NCBI GenBank assembly: GCA_964511555.1
Contig: CAZEFR010000012.1
Span: 1-52,795, forward strand
Length of the DNA: 52,795 bases
Source: CAIZGX01 sp964511555
GTDB taxonomy: Bacteria; Bacteroidota; Bacteroidia; Flavobacteriales_D; Sanyastnellaceae
Reading direction: 5' to 3'
Part shown: piece after piece, positions 45,023 to 52,785 of the stretch
How positions within the stretch are numbered: position 1 is the stretch's first letter
Layout of the letters: the number at the start of each line of letters is the position of its first letter
Notes under the pieces: generated by a model
What the model was told of the DNA's origin: nothing
Seen by the model: only the letters and a program-made list of their open reading frames with translations
Database searches by the model: none
Program-made: the position numbers and the translations under genes

Positions 45023-45762
45023 GTTTTGTAGTTGTCATAAGGAAAGATTTTCAGGTCAATAGAAAAGTAGCTACCTGATAGGCTCAGCCACAACCTTTCC
45101 GATCCAGCGTTTGTATCTATAACGCCTTGAGATGCTGCAATTCTGTTAAACGGGCGATGGAAAGAAGCGCCAAGATAATAGTATCCTTTTTTTTCTGTCC
45201 GATATTCAAAACCCAGATTGGTTTGAGCCGCCAAGGCCGCCCACTTAATTCGATAAGTTTTTTGGGTAAAATCGAAATAGGTGGAGTCTACTCTTTCCGA
45301 ACTAAATGTTTCTGTTTCACTTGGAAAAAAATCAAAACAAACACCCGCACTGGCGTTCATGTACAACGCTTTTCCAAGTCGAACATAAACGAGTGCTTGA
45401 ATTGGAATTTCGTAAGCAATGAAAGTCATATCATGCTCAGAACTTACAGATACGCTATCGTTTAGATTGAAGTTAAGCGTATAATTCCTTTTTACAAAGT
45501 TCAATCCGGTTTCTAAATTCCAAAACTTCCCAAGCGGTTTGCGGATAATAGAGCCGAAACTCATTCCAAAATCTGATTTTGCACTGTAGTTGAAATTGGG
45601 CAGGCTTGCCGATTCAAAAGAGGTGTTCAAATAGGCATTCGGAACTATGGGTCTAAGTTGAAATCCGAATCGAAAGTCATTGGGGCTGCTTGATTGTCCG
45701 AATGCATGATTTGCCAGCAATTGAACGCAGAGAAAAAAAACTATTTTTTTGCAGAATTCCAT
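45001..45762 (-). CDS. Outer-membrane beta-barrel protein
   Basis: 253 residues with a signal peptide (KIVFFLCVQLLANHAFGQ). The mature protein shows alternating hydrophobic strands ending with aromatic residues (FRFGFQLRPIVP, FWNLETGLNFVKRNYTLNFN, ALYMNASAGVCFDFF, KGYYYLGASFHRPFNR, RLWLSLSGSYFSIDLKIFP), the pattern of a small barrel of the PorT/OmpA-like type. Function unknown. The start overlaps the nitroreductase gene by 22 nt. Its stop lies in the terminator hairpin. Confidence 0.78.
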   Translation of the reverse strand: MEFCKKIVFFLCVQLLANHAFGQSSSPNDFRFGFQLRPIVPNAYLNTSFESASLPNFNYSAKSDFGMSFGSIIRKPLGKFWNLETGLNFVKRNYTLNFNLNDSVSVSSEHDMTFIAYEIPIQALVYVRLGKALYMNASAGVCFDFFPSETETFSSERVDSTYFDFTQKTYRIKWAALAAQTNLGFEYRTEKKGYYYLGASFHRPFNRIAASQGVIDTNAGSERLWLSLSGSYFSIDLKIFPYDNYKTKKVVNE

Positions 45763-46310
45763 TGGGTAACATATTCAAGTGGTTTGCGATGATTTGTTGG
45801 CCATTCGCCTTCAGCATAACCGAGATAAACCATTCCAAGACAAGTTTGTTGCGCAGGAAGGTTTAATGTTTGATTGAATTTTTCATTTCTAACGAATCCG
45901 GGTGTAGCCCAAAAGCTTCCAATGCCATATGCGGTTGCCGTTAGCATAAGGTTCTGTATGGCGCAAGCAACGGCGTATTCTTCTTCGTGAACCGAGGCTT
46001 TCTCGGAAGGCTCTACACAAACAATAACCAAGGCACTCGTTCGATTCAATCTAGCGGTTATTCTATCTTTTTTAACAGGTTGGTCTTCGGGCATGAGCGC
46101 AGGAATTTTTTCACGCAGTTCATCCATTCCTTCCTCCAAATAAACATGGAAGCGCCAAGGTTGCGTTAGCTTGTGATTTGGAGCCCAGACTGCATTTTGC
46201 AACATCTTCTCAATTTGCTCTTTGTGCACTTTACGAGTAGTATAGTGCTCAGGTGTTATGGTTCTTCGACTTTGAATGAGGCCAGTAATTTCGCTTAGAT
46301 TAAATTTCAT
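45741..46310 (-). CDS. Nitroreductase-family flavoprotein
   Basis: 189 residues with the FMN-binding start IQSRRTITPEHYTTRKV, NAVWAPNHKLTQPWRFHVY, an AVACAIQNLMLTATAYGIGSFW segment and LGMVYLGYAEGEWPTNHRKPLEYV at the end, the standard nitroreductase fold. It reduces nitro, quinone or flavin substrates with NAD(P)H; the real substrate is unknown. It is upstream of and overlaps the outer-membrane protein gene. Divergent to an SDR gene. Confidence 0.9.
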   Translation of the reverse strand: MKFNLSEITGLIQSRRTITPEHYTTRKVHKEQIEKMLQNAVWAPNHKLTQPWRFHVYLEEGMDELREKIPALMPEDQPVKKDRITARLNRTSALVIVCVEPSEKASVHEEEYAVACAIQNLMLTATAYGIGSFWATPGFVRNEKFNQTLNLPAQQTCLGMVYLGYAEGEWPTNHRKPLEYVTQWNSAKK

Positions 46311-46313
46311 GTC

Positions 46314-46342
46314 TTGTTATGAATGGTGTTCCGCTATTTTTG
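46314..46342 (+). promoter_or_regulatory. Bacteroidota promoter before the SDR-M28 unit
   Basis: TTG at 46314-46316, an 18-nt spacer, and an exact -7 element TATTTTTG at 46335-46342. It places the transcription start near 46348, after an in-frame TTG-type upstream extension and shortly before the ATG at 46356, so it decides that start. Confidence 0.75.
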
Positions 46343-46355
46343 TTCAAACTTAATC

Positions 46356-47117
46356 ATGAAAGCAATACTCATAACAGGAGCAGGCAGCGGAATTGGTGCC
46401 GCGGCGGCACATTCTCTTTCAGAAGAAGGTAACAACCGCCTAATTTTAGTGGGAAGGAACGAAGAAAAACTGAATGAAGTATTAGCCAAATTAAGGCATT
46501 CAGAGAATCACTGCGTGCTGGCCGCCGACGTGCGAAATGCTTCCGCATTTCGCGAAGGACTCAAAAATATTTTAGGCGACGACAGCCTAGAATGCGTTTT
46601 CGCTAACGCAGGAGTCGGCGGAGAAAACGCCTACGGCGTAGAAGATCGTTGGGACGAAATTGTTTCAATTAACCTTACCGGAACATACGTCACCATCATG
46701 GAATGCCTGCCATACCTCAGAAAATCATCGGCAACCTACAAACATATTCTACTCACAAGCTCCATCCTAGCGCGTTTCGGTGTGCCGAATCACAGCGCCT
46801 ACATCGCTTCGAAAACAGCAGTACTCGGACTCACACGCGCATGGGCCGTTGAATGGGCACGAGAACAAATTTTAGTCAACGCCATTACACCTGGATGGGT
46901 AGAAACGCAAATGTCGAAAGACAGCATTCAACGGCATGCAGATCGAAATCAATCGACCTACGATGTTGCCTACCAAGAACAAATGAACTACGTGCCCACC
47001 GGAAGAATGGCGCAACCCGAAGAGGTAGGAAACTTTGTTGCCTTTCTTTTTTCAGGAAAACAAAATTCAATAACCGGACAGGCGCTCGACATTAACAACG
47101 GAGCATACATGCAATGA
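46356..47117 (+). CDS. Short-chain dehydrogenase/reductase
   Basis: 253 residues starting MKAILITGAGSGIGAAAAHS (cofactor motif), with NAGVGGEN (the NAG motif), catalytic Ser in LLTSSILA, and YIASKTAVLGL. The end, MNYVPTGRMAQPEEVGNFV and GQALDINNGAYM, is the usual SDR C-terminus. The start at 46356 is set by the promoter. Base choice in the middle of this gene is richer in C than in flanking genes. It shares ATGA with the M28 gene. Confidence 0.9.
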   Translation: MKAILITGAGSGIGAAAAHSLSEEGNNRLILVGRNEEKLNEVLAKLRHSENHCVLAADVRNASAFREGLKNILGDDSLECVFANAGVGGENAYGVEDRWDEIVSINLTGTYVTIMECLPYLRKSSATYKHILLTSSILARFGVPNHSAYIASKTAVLGLTRAWAVEWAREQILVNAITPGWVETQMSKDSIQRHADRNQSTYDVAYQEQMNYVPTGRMAQPEEVGNFVAFLFSGKQNSITGQALDINNGAYMQ

Positions 47118-48502
47118 AGAAGATTTCATTACTCACTTTAGCACTTGTTATTCTTGTTTCAAAGACTAACGCGCAATTCACCAGGCAAGATTCCACTGTT
47201 GTGAAAGGCTTTTATTCAGAGGCGCTTTCAACGGCACAAGCCTACAACGATTTGTATTACTTGTGTAAGAAAATTGGACACCGCCTTGCGGGATCAGAGG
47301 CCGCAGACAAGGCCATTGTGTGGGGAGATTCAGTTTTGAAATCAATCCCTGCAGATAATGTGTTCCTTATGCCCGTTGAAGTTCCGAAATGGAAACGCGG
47401 GAAAAAAGAGTACGCCGCGATTTACGTGGGTAAAAAGAAAACCGAAATCCCCTTGCGTGCTTTGGGAGGCTCTATTGGTACAAACGGCACACTTAAAGCA
47501 GAGGTCGTTGAAGTGAAAGATTTCGAAGACCTTAAAGCCAAAGGCGATCAAGTAAAAGGAAAAATAGTGTTCATTAATAAGGCATTTGATCCCTCAATCA
47601 TTAACACAGGTTCTGCCTACGGAAACACTTCTCCTATTCGAACCAACGGTGCTTCCGAAGCGGCGAAGTACGGTGCGGTCGGATGCATCATTCGTTCATT
47701 GACTTCAGCCGATGATAAGTTTCCGCACACGGGAGCTATGCGCTACAAAGACGATGTAACAAAGATTCCAGCGGCTGCATTGAGCAGCCTCGATGCACAT
47801 TTCCTGCACGAAGCGCTTCAATCAAATAAAAAAGTGCTCTTCGAAATGCGCATGGAATGTGAGCGCTTCGACAGCGTTATGCAATCGAACGTAATCGGAG
47901 AAATCAAAGGAAGTGTTTATCCAGAAAAAATTATTGTCGTGGGCGGACACCTCGATTCATGGGATGTGGGCGAAGGCGCGCACGACGATGGAACCGGCAT
48001 TGTACAGAGTATAGAAGTGTTGCGCATCATGAAGGCAACAGGATATAGGCCAGCTTGTACCATTCGTGCGGTGCTTTACATCAACGAAGAGTTCGGTAAC
48101 GACGGTGGAGAGACCTATGCAAAAGTTGCGAAAGAAAAAGGTTGGGAACATGTTGCTGCCATTGAAAGCGACGGCGGTGGATTCACCCCGAAAGGTTTCA
48201 GTTGCGATGCACAAGACAGTCAGGTGGAATGGGTGAAATCACTCATGCCCTTCTTCGAACCCTACAATCTTTTTTCTTTCAAACGCGGGTGGAGTGGAGT
48301 AGACATTGGCCCTTTGAAAAACGGAAGTACGATGCTCTTTGGATTAATGGTCGACGGACAGCGTTACTTCGATTTTCATCACACAGACAACGATCGTTTC
48401 GAGAACGTGAACAAACGTGAGCTGGAATTGGGCGCAGCGTCTATGGCTTCGCTGGTCTATTTCATTGATCAGAAAGTTCAGAAAGAAACATCGCAGAAAT
48501 AA
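47114..48502 (+). CDS. Secreted M28-family zinc peptidase
   Basis: 462 residues with a signal peptide (KKISLLTLALVILVSKTNAQ), a PA (protease-associated) insertion at about residues 130-240, and the M28 catalytic core: VGGHLDSWDVGEGAHDDGTG (His, Asp and bridging Asp), YINEEFGNDGG (catalytic and ligand Glu), AIESDGGG (Asp), and FDFHHTDND (last His). Resembles the plasma glutamate carboxypeptidase-type aminopeptidases. It acts outside the cytoplasm on peptides. Its stop abuts the opposing 159-aa gene. Confidence 0.91.
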   Translation: MKKISLLTLALVILVSKTNAQFTRQDSTVVKGFYSEALSTAQAYNDLYYLCKKIGHRLAGSEAADKAIVWGDSVLKSIPADNVFLMPVEVPKWKRGKKEYAAIYVGKKKTEIPLRALGGSIGTNGTLKAEVVEVKDFEDLKAKGDQVKGKIVFINKAFDPSIINTGSAYGNTSPIRTNGASEAAKYGAVGCIIRSLTSADDKFPHTGAMRYKDDVTKIPAAALSSLDAHFLHEALQSNKKVLFEMRMECERFDSVMQSNVIGEIKGSVYPEKIIVVGGHLDSWDVGEGAHDDGTGIVQSIEVLRIMKATGYRPACTIRAVLYINEEFGNDGGETYAKVAKEKGWEHVAAIESDGGGFTPKGFSCDAQDSQVEWVKSLMPFFEPYNLFSFKRGWSGVDIGPLKNGSTMLFGLMVDGQRYFDFHHTDNDRFENVNKRELELGAASMASLVYFIDQKVQKETSQK

Positions 48503-48982
48503 TTATCTGCCGTACATGTCTTTGTGCCAAGTATGCGCGAAGGGCTTCCATTTAGAAGTGGTCCAATCGCCTACTGTGGCAACGGTTGTATCAAGAACAA
48601 GTGTTTCATCGGTGAGTCTATTCGCTTTGCGAAGCGCCCAGAATTGTGCTATTCCTTCCGTTTGAATTTCGTCATTCTCTTTGAACAAAACAGTTAATCG
48701 ATCGAACAAATTCACTCCAAGCGCATCGCCAATGCGAAGCACTTCCCTATTCAATTTATCTATGCTGCATCCAGAGGCAAGCATAATATTTTCGTCAGCA
48801 GCAACAACTAGAATACGATTCATTTCAATCCAAACCTGACCTGACATTGCCCTTCCATGATTGTTCCATCCTTCAAGAAATTGTTTCAATTCAGATTCAA
48901 TGAATGCGCATTGCTCGGAAGAAAGTAATTTGTTTGAAGTGAAGACCCAAAGTCTAGCGTGAGGAGCGAGTTGAATTTCCAT
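48503..48982 (-). CDS. Conserved Bacteroidota protein of unknown function
   Basis: 159 residues with no signal peptide or membrane segment. The features I can see are a mixed alpha/beta pattern, a RAMSGQVWIEMNRILVVAADE segment and a Trp-rich end (DWTTSKWKPFAHTWHKDMYGR). I recall similar proteins being labelled 'ABC transporter ATPase' in Bacteroidota, which is wrong here: no P-loop or signature motif is present. It starts 2 bp after the stop of the exosortase-associated gene, so it is probably cotranscribed with it. Its role with the exosortase is unknown. Confidence 0.75.
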   Translation of the reverse strand: MEIQLAPHARLWVFTSNKLLSSEQCAFIESELKQFLEGWNNHGRAMSGQVWIEMNRILVVAADENIMLASGCSIDKLNREVLRIGDALGVNLFDRLTVLFKENDEIQTEGIAQFWALRKANRLTDETLVLDTTVATVGDWTTSKWKPFAHTWHKDMYGR

Positions 48983-48984
48983 AA

Positions 48985-49527
48985 TTAGAAAGTGCGGTTA
49001 AATAATTTTTTAGCGGGAATGAAAATGAGCACGAGCACAGGCGATTGCAGAATACCCATGATTCCGCGAACTGCCGGATATACGGCTTCATTCTGATGAA
49101 TGATCTTCCCGAGAATGAACACCAGCACAGCAAGAATAAGACAGCCTCCTTCCACCAATAAAAACAACTGTATTTCCCTTTTTTTGAATTGAAGAAAGTA
49201 CAGTGCGAGAATATTGAGTAGGGTGAATGAAGCGATGGAAGCGAAGGTGATGACCCACTTCAATTTAGAAAGTTCCCCTTGATTGAAAGAATAGAGAACC
49301 TCAATGGTTTCGTGACTGTAGTAATAATCGAAGTTCGATTTGCTTTTTTCTGCAGTGAGCAAAGCAATTTTTGTTTCAGTGTTTTGGTTGAAGAATCCAG
49401 GAATTTGTGCGCCTTTTTCAAGAATGAAATTCACGTTCACCTTGGCCTGTTCTTGGTAGAAGCCCATGGCAATCATTACGACGGCTATCGCAACAAGTAT
49501 GAACTTATTTTTCTTCGGAATTGCCAT
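48985..49527 (-). CDS. Exosortase F system-associated membrane protein
   Basis: 180 residues from the ATG at 49527, chosen because MAIPKKNKFILVAIAVVMIA begins the first membrane helix; an alternative frame opening at 49575 gives an unrelated start. A periplasmic loop of about 80 residues and three further helices follow (about 92-113, 120-140, 148-172). This layout and its place just after xrtF match the exosortase-F-associated family. It overlaps the end of xrtF by 23 nt. Function unknown; presumably helps exosortase activity or substrate recognition. Confidence 0.8.
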   Translation of the reverse strand: MAIPKKNKFILVAIAVVMIAMGFYQEQAKVNVNFILEKGAQIPGFFNQNTETKIALLTAEKSKSNFDYYYSHETIEVLYSFNQGELSKLKWVITFASIASFTLLNILALYFLQFKKREIQLFLLVEGGCLILAVLVFILGKIIHQNEAVYPAVRGIMGILQSPVLVLIFIPAKKLFNRTF

Positions 49528-50032
49528 TTGCAGGGACATACAACTTCGACCACCACCACCAGAACGCAAACACAACGGCGTATACTAGAGCGGTAAATGT
49601 GTAATCGTGATTGAAGGCTAAATAATCTTCGTTCCAATAAACAATGAATGCCAAAGCCATAATGCGCAGCACATTCATGAATTGAATCACGAATAGACCC
49701 AACGGAATGAACCACAGTCTGTTTTTGTTTGTTCCAGGATAGGCCACAACAAAAATGATGAACAAGGCCATGAGTATCATTCCATCGCATGGAGCGCCCA
49801 CCGTTACACCAGCAGTTCCATCAATAGCAATATGATTGCGGTAGAGTCCGTCATCGAAAACGCGAATAGAAAAATTGAAGAGTTTGAGCAGTCCTTCCGC
49901 TCCTTTAACGAGCACGTCAACAAGCATTTCATCAATAGCCGTTGAAGGAAGTAAATACAACTCGTAAAAAAAATACCATCCGAAATAGAGGATGGTACCA
50001 ATGACAAAAAATCGAATGAGTGGATTTTTCAC
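49505..50032 (-). CDS. xrtF: Exosortase family protein XrtF
   Basis: 175 residues, a membrane protein with five or so helices. It carries the exosortase active-site triad: Cys82 in GAPCDGM, Arg123 in FMNVLRIMAL, and His142 in AFNHDYTF. Exosortases are membrane transpeptidase-like enzymes that cut the C-terminal sorting helix of exported proteins and are usually linked to exopolysaccharide loci. The length and associated genes point to the Bacteroidota XrtF type. It starts 7 bp after the PID-type substrate gene and overlaps its helper gene. The divergent Wzc-like gene completes the expected context. Confidence 0.88.
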   Translation of the reverse strand: MKNPLIRFFVIGTILYFGWYFFYELYLLPSTAIDEMLVDVLVKGAEGLLKLFNFSIRVFDDGLYRNHIAIDGTAGVTVGAPCDGMILMALFIIFVVAYPGTNKNRLWFIPLGLFVIQFMNVLRIMALAFIVYWNEDYLAFNHDYTFTALVYAVVFAFWWWWSKLYVPANGNSEEK

Positions 50033-50039
50033 TGAGTAT

Positions 50040-50267
50040 TTAAGAAGCTTTTTTCTTTTTTAGATCGAAGGCTTTTTTTCCGCCTAATGCAGCACCTGCC
50101 GCGATTAGCAGGCTAACACCGCCATCGATAGGACAAACTGTTCCGAAGGGACCACCACAAGGTGCAGCGCCACCACTTGGTGGGGTAGGCGGTGCTTGAC
50201 AAATTCCAATTGCTGCAAAGGAGAAAAAGAAAATTGACAAAAGGATGAGTTTTCTAGAACGGTTCAT
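50040..50267 (-). CDS. PID-CTERM-type small sorting substrate
   Basis: 75 residues starting at the ATG at 50267 (longer frames upstream lack a signal peptide and cross the promoter). The signal peptide is KLILLSIFFFSFAAIGICQ, the mature core only about 25 residues (APPTPPSGGAAPCGGPFGTV) with two cysteines, followed by C-P-I-D-G-G (residues 45-50), a hydrophobic helix (51-63: VSLLIAAGAALGG) and a lysine-rich end (KK...LKKKK). That is the tripartite pattern of a PID-CTERM exosortase sorting signal. It lies immediately upstream of xrtF and is probably its substrate. Confidence 0.82.
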   Translation of the reverse strand: MNRSRKLILLSIFFFSFAAIGICQAPPTPPSGGAAPCGGPFGTVCPIDGGVSLLIAAGAALGGKKAFDLKKKKAS

Positions 50268-50271
50268 GACA

Positions 50272-50279
50272 CAAATATA
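50272..50279 (-). promoter_or_regulatory. -7 promoter element of the exosortase operon
   Basis: TATATTTG on the minus strand, exact TAnnTTTG. It ends 4 nt before the ATG at 50267, so the message may have no leader. No -33 box is visible at 17-23 nt. Confidence 0.6.
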
Positions 50280-50341
50280 ATAGACTTTAATTATTTCCGC
50301 CACCGTAGGGCCTAAAATCTTCAATATTGGCTCTCTTCCTT

Positions 50342-50349
50342 TATATTTG
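50342..50349 (+). promoter_or_regulatory. -7 promoter element before the Wzc-like kinase
   Basis: TATATTTG on the plus strand is 18 bp upstream of the ATG at 50368. Divergent from the exosortase promoter, 62 bp away; the two share one short intergenic region. Confidence 0.6.
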
Positions 50350-50367
50350 TCAATCTCGAGTGAACCC

Positions 50368-52785
50368 ATGGCAGAAACTAAATCGAATTTCCTAGACGCA
50401 GACGACCTCAGGCCCATAATGCGGTTCCTGAACAAAAGTTGGTTCTGGATTGTGGGGTGTGCGCTTATTGCATTTGTTGCTGCTTATTTCTATACGCACA
50501 GACTGCCAAGCATTTATGCCGCGAAGACCGAGATACTATTGAGATCTTCCGAGACATATGACTACCAGAAAAGTATGTACAGCGAGCTGGGTTACATCTC
50601 GCTTATGCAAGACGTTACCAACCAAAAGAGAATCATAGCTTCATATGATATCGTTGAGAAAAGCCTTAACAAGCTCGATTACACCATTTCGTATTATTTA
50701 GTTGGAAGGGTAAAAACCTTGCAAGTCGACGAGTTCGACGCCCTAAAAATTACATGTGATTGGAAAAAAATGTCATCGGGAATGTACAACGTTCCCATTA
50801 ACATAAAAGTATTAGACATGGGGAAGTATGAGCTCAGCTATGAGTACTCAGGAAAACTCATTTCTGCAACATACGAATTCGGTAAAGAGTACATTGAACA
50901 GCTTTTTACCATTCAGATAGACATGGCTGATCACGTAGATGAATCAAGACTTTCAACCGTGACCGATCAAAGTTTTCAGATTAAGGTTCGACCAATGAAA
51001 CAATTGGTAGATAAATACATGGGAGCCTTAACCATTGAAAACGTGGAATACACCAGTATTCTTACCCTCACATGTCAAGATGAATTACCAACAAGAGCCA
51101 AAACTTTCCTAGATACCCTTGCTACTGTTTACATAGACTATACGCTTTACAACGAGATAGCCATAAACGAAAATACACAGGCCTACATAGATATTCAAAT
51201 CAATAAAATTGTAAAGATTATTGACTCTTTGGAATTGGCCATGGAGACCTTCAAAGATGCACGAGACATTCTTGACCTTAGTAAGGAACAAGACGCTGCC
51301 TTTGAAGCGCTAACCAACTCTGATATATCACTGCGTGATCTTGAGTTAAGAAGAGAGTCTATTCAAGGATTGGAAAACTTCTTGTTGAAGGAACCTGATC
51401 GTGCGGTCATACCACCCATGAACTATTTGCGAGAAGAGGATGTTACCCTCACAGAGTTAGTGAAAGATCTTTTTCAATTGAAACAAAAACGAAGTTCGTT
51501 GTTGGTAGATGTGAAAGCGCCAGATAAGCGTATTCAGCGTGTAGACTCTACCCTTCAGACTATTCGGAATAGTATTTTCAAGTACACACGCGATACGAAA
51601 GTGGCCATTGACCAGGGCATTGCCGATTTGAAATTACAGATTGTAGATCTCGAAGCAGAGTTGGCGAACATTCCTAAAAGTGAGCGCGACTTGATGTCTA
51701 TTGAGCGCAAACTGAAAGTAAACGAAGAACTCTACACCTTCTTATTGGAAAAGAAGGCCAATACGGTCATTGCGCGAGCGGCAATCATTCCCCAAACCAG
51801 TGTAATTGAGGCGGCACGTAACATGGGTGTTGTAGGTCCCGACCGTCAGAGTATTATTTACCTCTGGATTGGTGTTGGAATACTTATTTCACTGCTAATC
51901 GGACTTGTTCGTATGCTCTTCTTTGAGCACATTGAGCACTTGCGCGAGTTGAAGGAATTAACCAAGCTCCCTGTAATTAGTGGTATTCCGAACTATGAGG
52001 AAATTGAGCGTGACCCAATCGCAATTCAAGCAAATCCTCGTGGCAATGTGAGTGAAGCCTTCCGAACGCTTCGTACGAATTTGCAATACTTGTTGCCGGA
52101 TAGTGGGCACAGTTTGATTTTGATTTCATCGTTGCATCCTGGAGAAGGAAAGACTTTCGTATCGACGAACCTTGCTGCCACGTTAGCAAAAGCTTCGAAG
52201 AAAGTTTTGCTTCTCGACTTCGATTTACATAAACCGAAGGTTCACAAGATGTTTAGAACAACGAATATGCAAGGGGTGAGTACCTATCTCATTGGAAAAG
52301 CAACACTAGAGGAAGTCGTTTTTCAGTCCGATATCGAGAATCTTGACGTTGTTTTGGCCGGACCTGTGCCACCCAACGCATCGGAGTTAATTCTAAGTGC
52401 GAAAGTAGATGATTTAATTGCCGAGGGATTGAAGACTTACGACTACGTAATCATAGATACGCCTCCAATTATGCTCATTACAGATAGTCTCGTTTTACTT
52501 TCAAAAGTAGACCGAGGAATACTTGTAATGAATACTCTGAAGGCTACCAAGCAAGGTGTTAATTATCTCGAAGATGTACTAACCCAAAATAGTTTGTCAA
52601 ACACAAGTATCCTTCTGAATAACATTAAGCAGAAACGCTGGAGATATTACTACGGCAAGTACGCCTATCGTTACGGCTATGGCTACGGTTACGGCTACGG
52701 ATATGGTTACGGTTATGGCTATGGTTACGGCTATGGTGGATACGGCGAAGAGGCAAAAGGTAAGAAGAAGAAAGGTAAATCATAG
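50368..52785 (+). CDS. Wzc/GumC-type polysaccharide co-polymerase and tyrosine autokinase
   Basis: 805 residues, start ATG at 50368 (a TTG at 50347 overlaps the promoter). Architecture: a membrane helix at about 24-44, a large periplasmic Wzz-type region with coiled coil (about 300-460), a second membrane helix at about 499-522, and a C-terminal BY-kinase: Walker A PGEGKTFVS (about 590-598), Walker A' LLLDFDLHKPK (about 613-623), and Walker B YVIIDTPP (about 692-699). The tail is a Tyr/Gly run and a basic end. BY-kinases control length and export of exopolysaccharide through tail tyrosine phosphorylation. The stop TAG is ten bases before the window end. Divergent from the exosortase genes. 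Confidence 0.92.
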   Translation: MAETKSNFLDADDLRPIMRFLNKSWFWIVGCALIAFVAAYFYTHRLPSIYAAKTEILLRSSETYDYQKSMYSELGYISLMQDVTNQKRIIASYDIVEKSLNKLDYTISYYLVGRVKTLQVDEFDALKITCDWKKMSSGMYNVPINIKVLDMGKYELSYEYSGKLISATYEFGKEYIEQLFTIQIDMADHVDESRLSTVTDQSFQIKVRPMKQLVDKYMGALTIENVEYTSILTLTCQDELPTRAKTFLDTLATVYIDYTLYNEIAINENTQAYIDIQINKIVKIIDSLELAMETFKDARDILDLSKEQDAAFEALTNSDISLRDLELRRESIQGLENFLLKEPDRAVIPPMNYLREEDVTLTELVKDLFQLKQKRSSLLVDVKAPDKRIQRVDSTLQTIRNSIFKYTRDTKVAIDQGIADLKLQIVDLEAELANIPKSERDLMSIERKLKVNEELYTFLLEKKANTVIARAAIIPQTSVIEAARNMGVVGPDRQSIIYLWIGVGILISLLIGLVRMLFFEHIEHLRELKELTKLPVISGIPNYEEIERDPIAIQANPRGNVSEAFRTLRTNLQYLLPDSGHSLILISSLHPGEGKTFVSTNLAATLAKASKKVLLLDFDLHKPKVHKMFRTTNMQGVSTYLIGKATLEEVVFQSDIENLDVVLAGPVPPNASELILSAKVDDLIAEGLKTYDYVIIDTPPIMLITDSLVLLSKVDRGILVMNTLKATKQGVNYLEDVLTQNSLSNTSILLNNIKQKRWRYYYGKYAYRYGYGYGYGYGYGYGYGYGYGYGGYGEEAKGKKKKGKS
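52672..52746 (+). repeat. Hexanucleotide-type repeat encoding a Tyr-Gly tail
   Basis: Eleven TAY-GGN units in tandem encode (Tyr-Gly)x11, then a Gly codon and one more Tyr-Gly. Codons alternate between synonyms, so selection acts on protein, not merely on DNA repeats. Several more tyrosines lie just before (RYYYGKYAYR). Confidence 0.9.

Noticed and set aside
49485..49790. Minus-strand frame overlapping xrtF
   Set aside because: It is a frame-shifted shadow of xrtF with Arg/Cys/His-biased composition and no recognisable domain.
50268..50435. An upstream extension of the PID-type protein to 131 residues
   Set aside because: The added part would cross the predicted promoter and the divergent kinase start and puts a non-signal sequence ahead of an obvious signal peptide.
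52672..52746. A short-repeat array that might be taken for CRISPR or a satellite
   Set aside because: It is in frame inside the kinase gene with synonymous codon variation, and there are no spacers.
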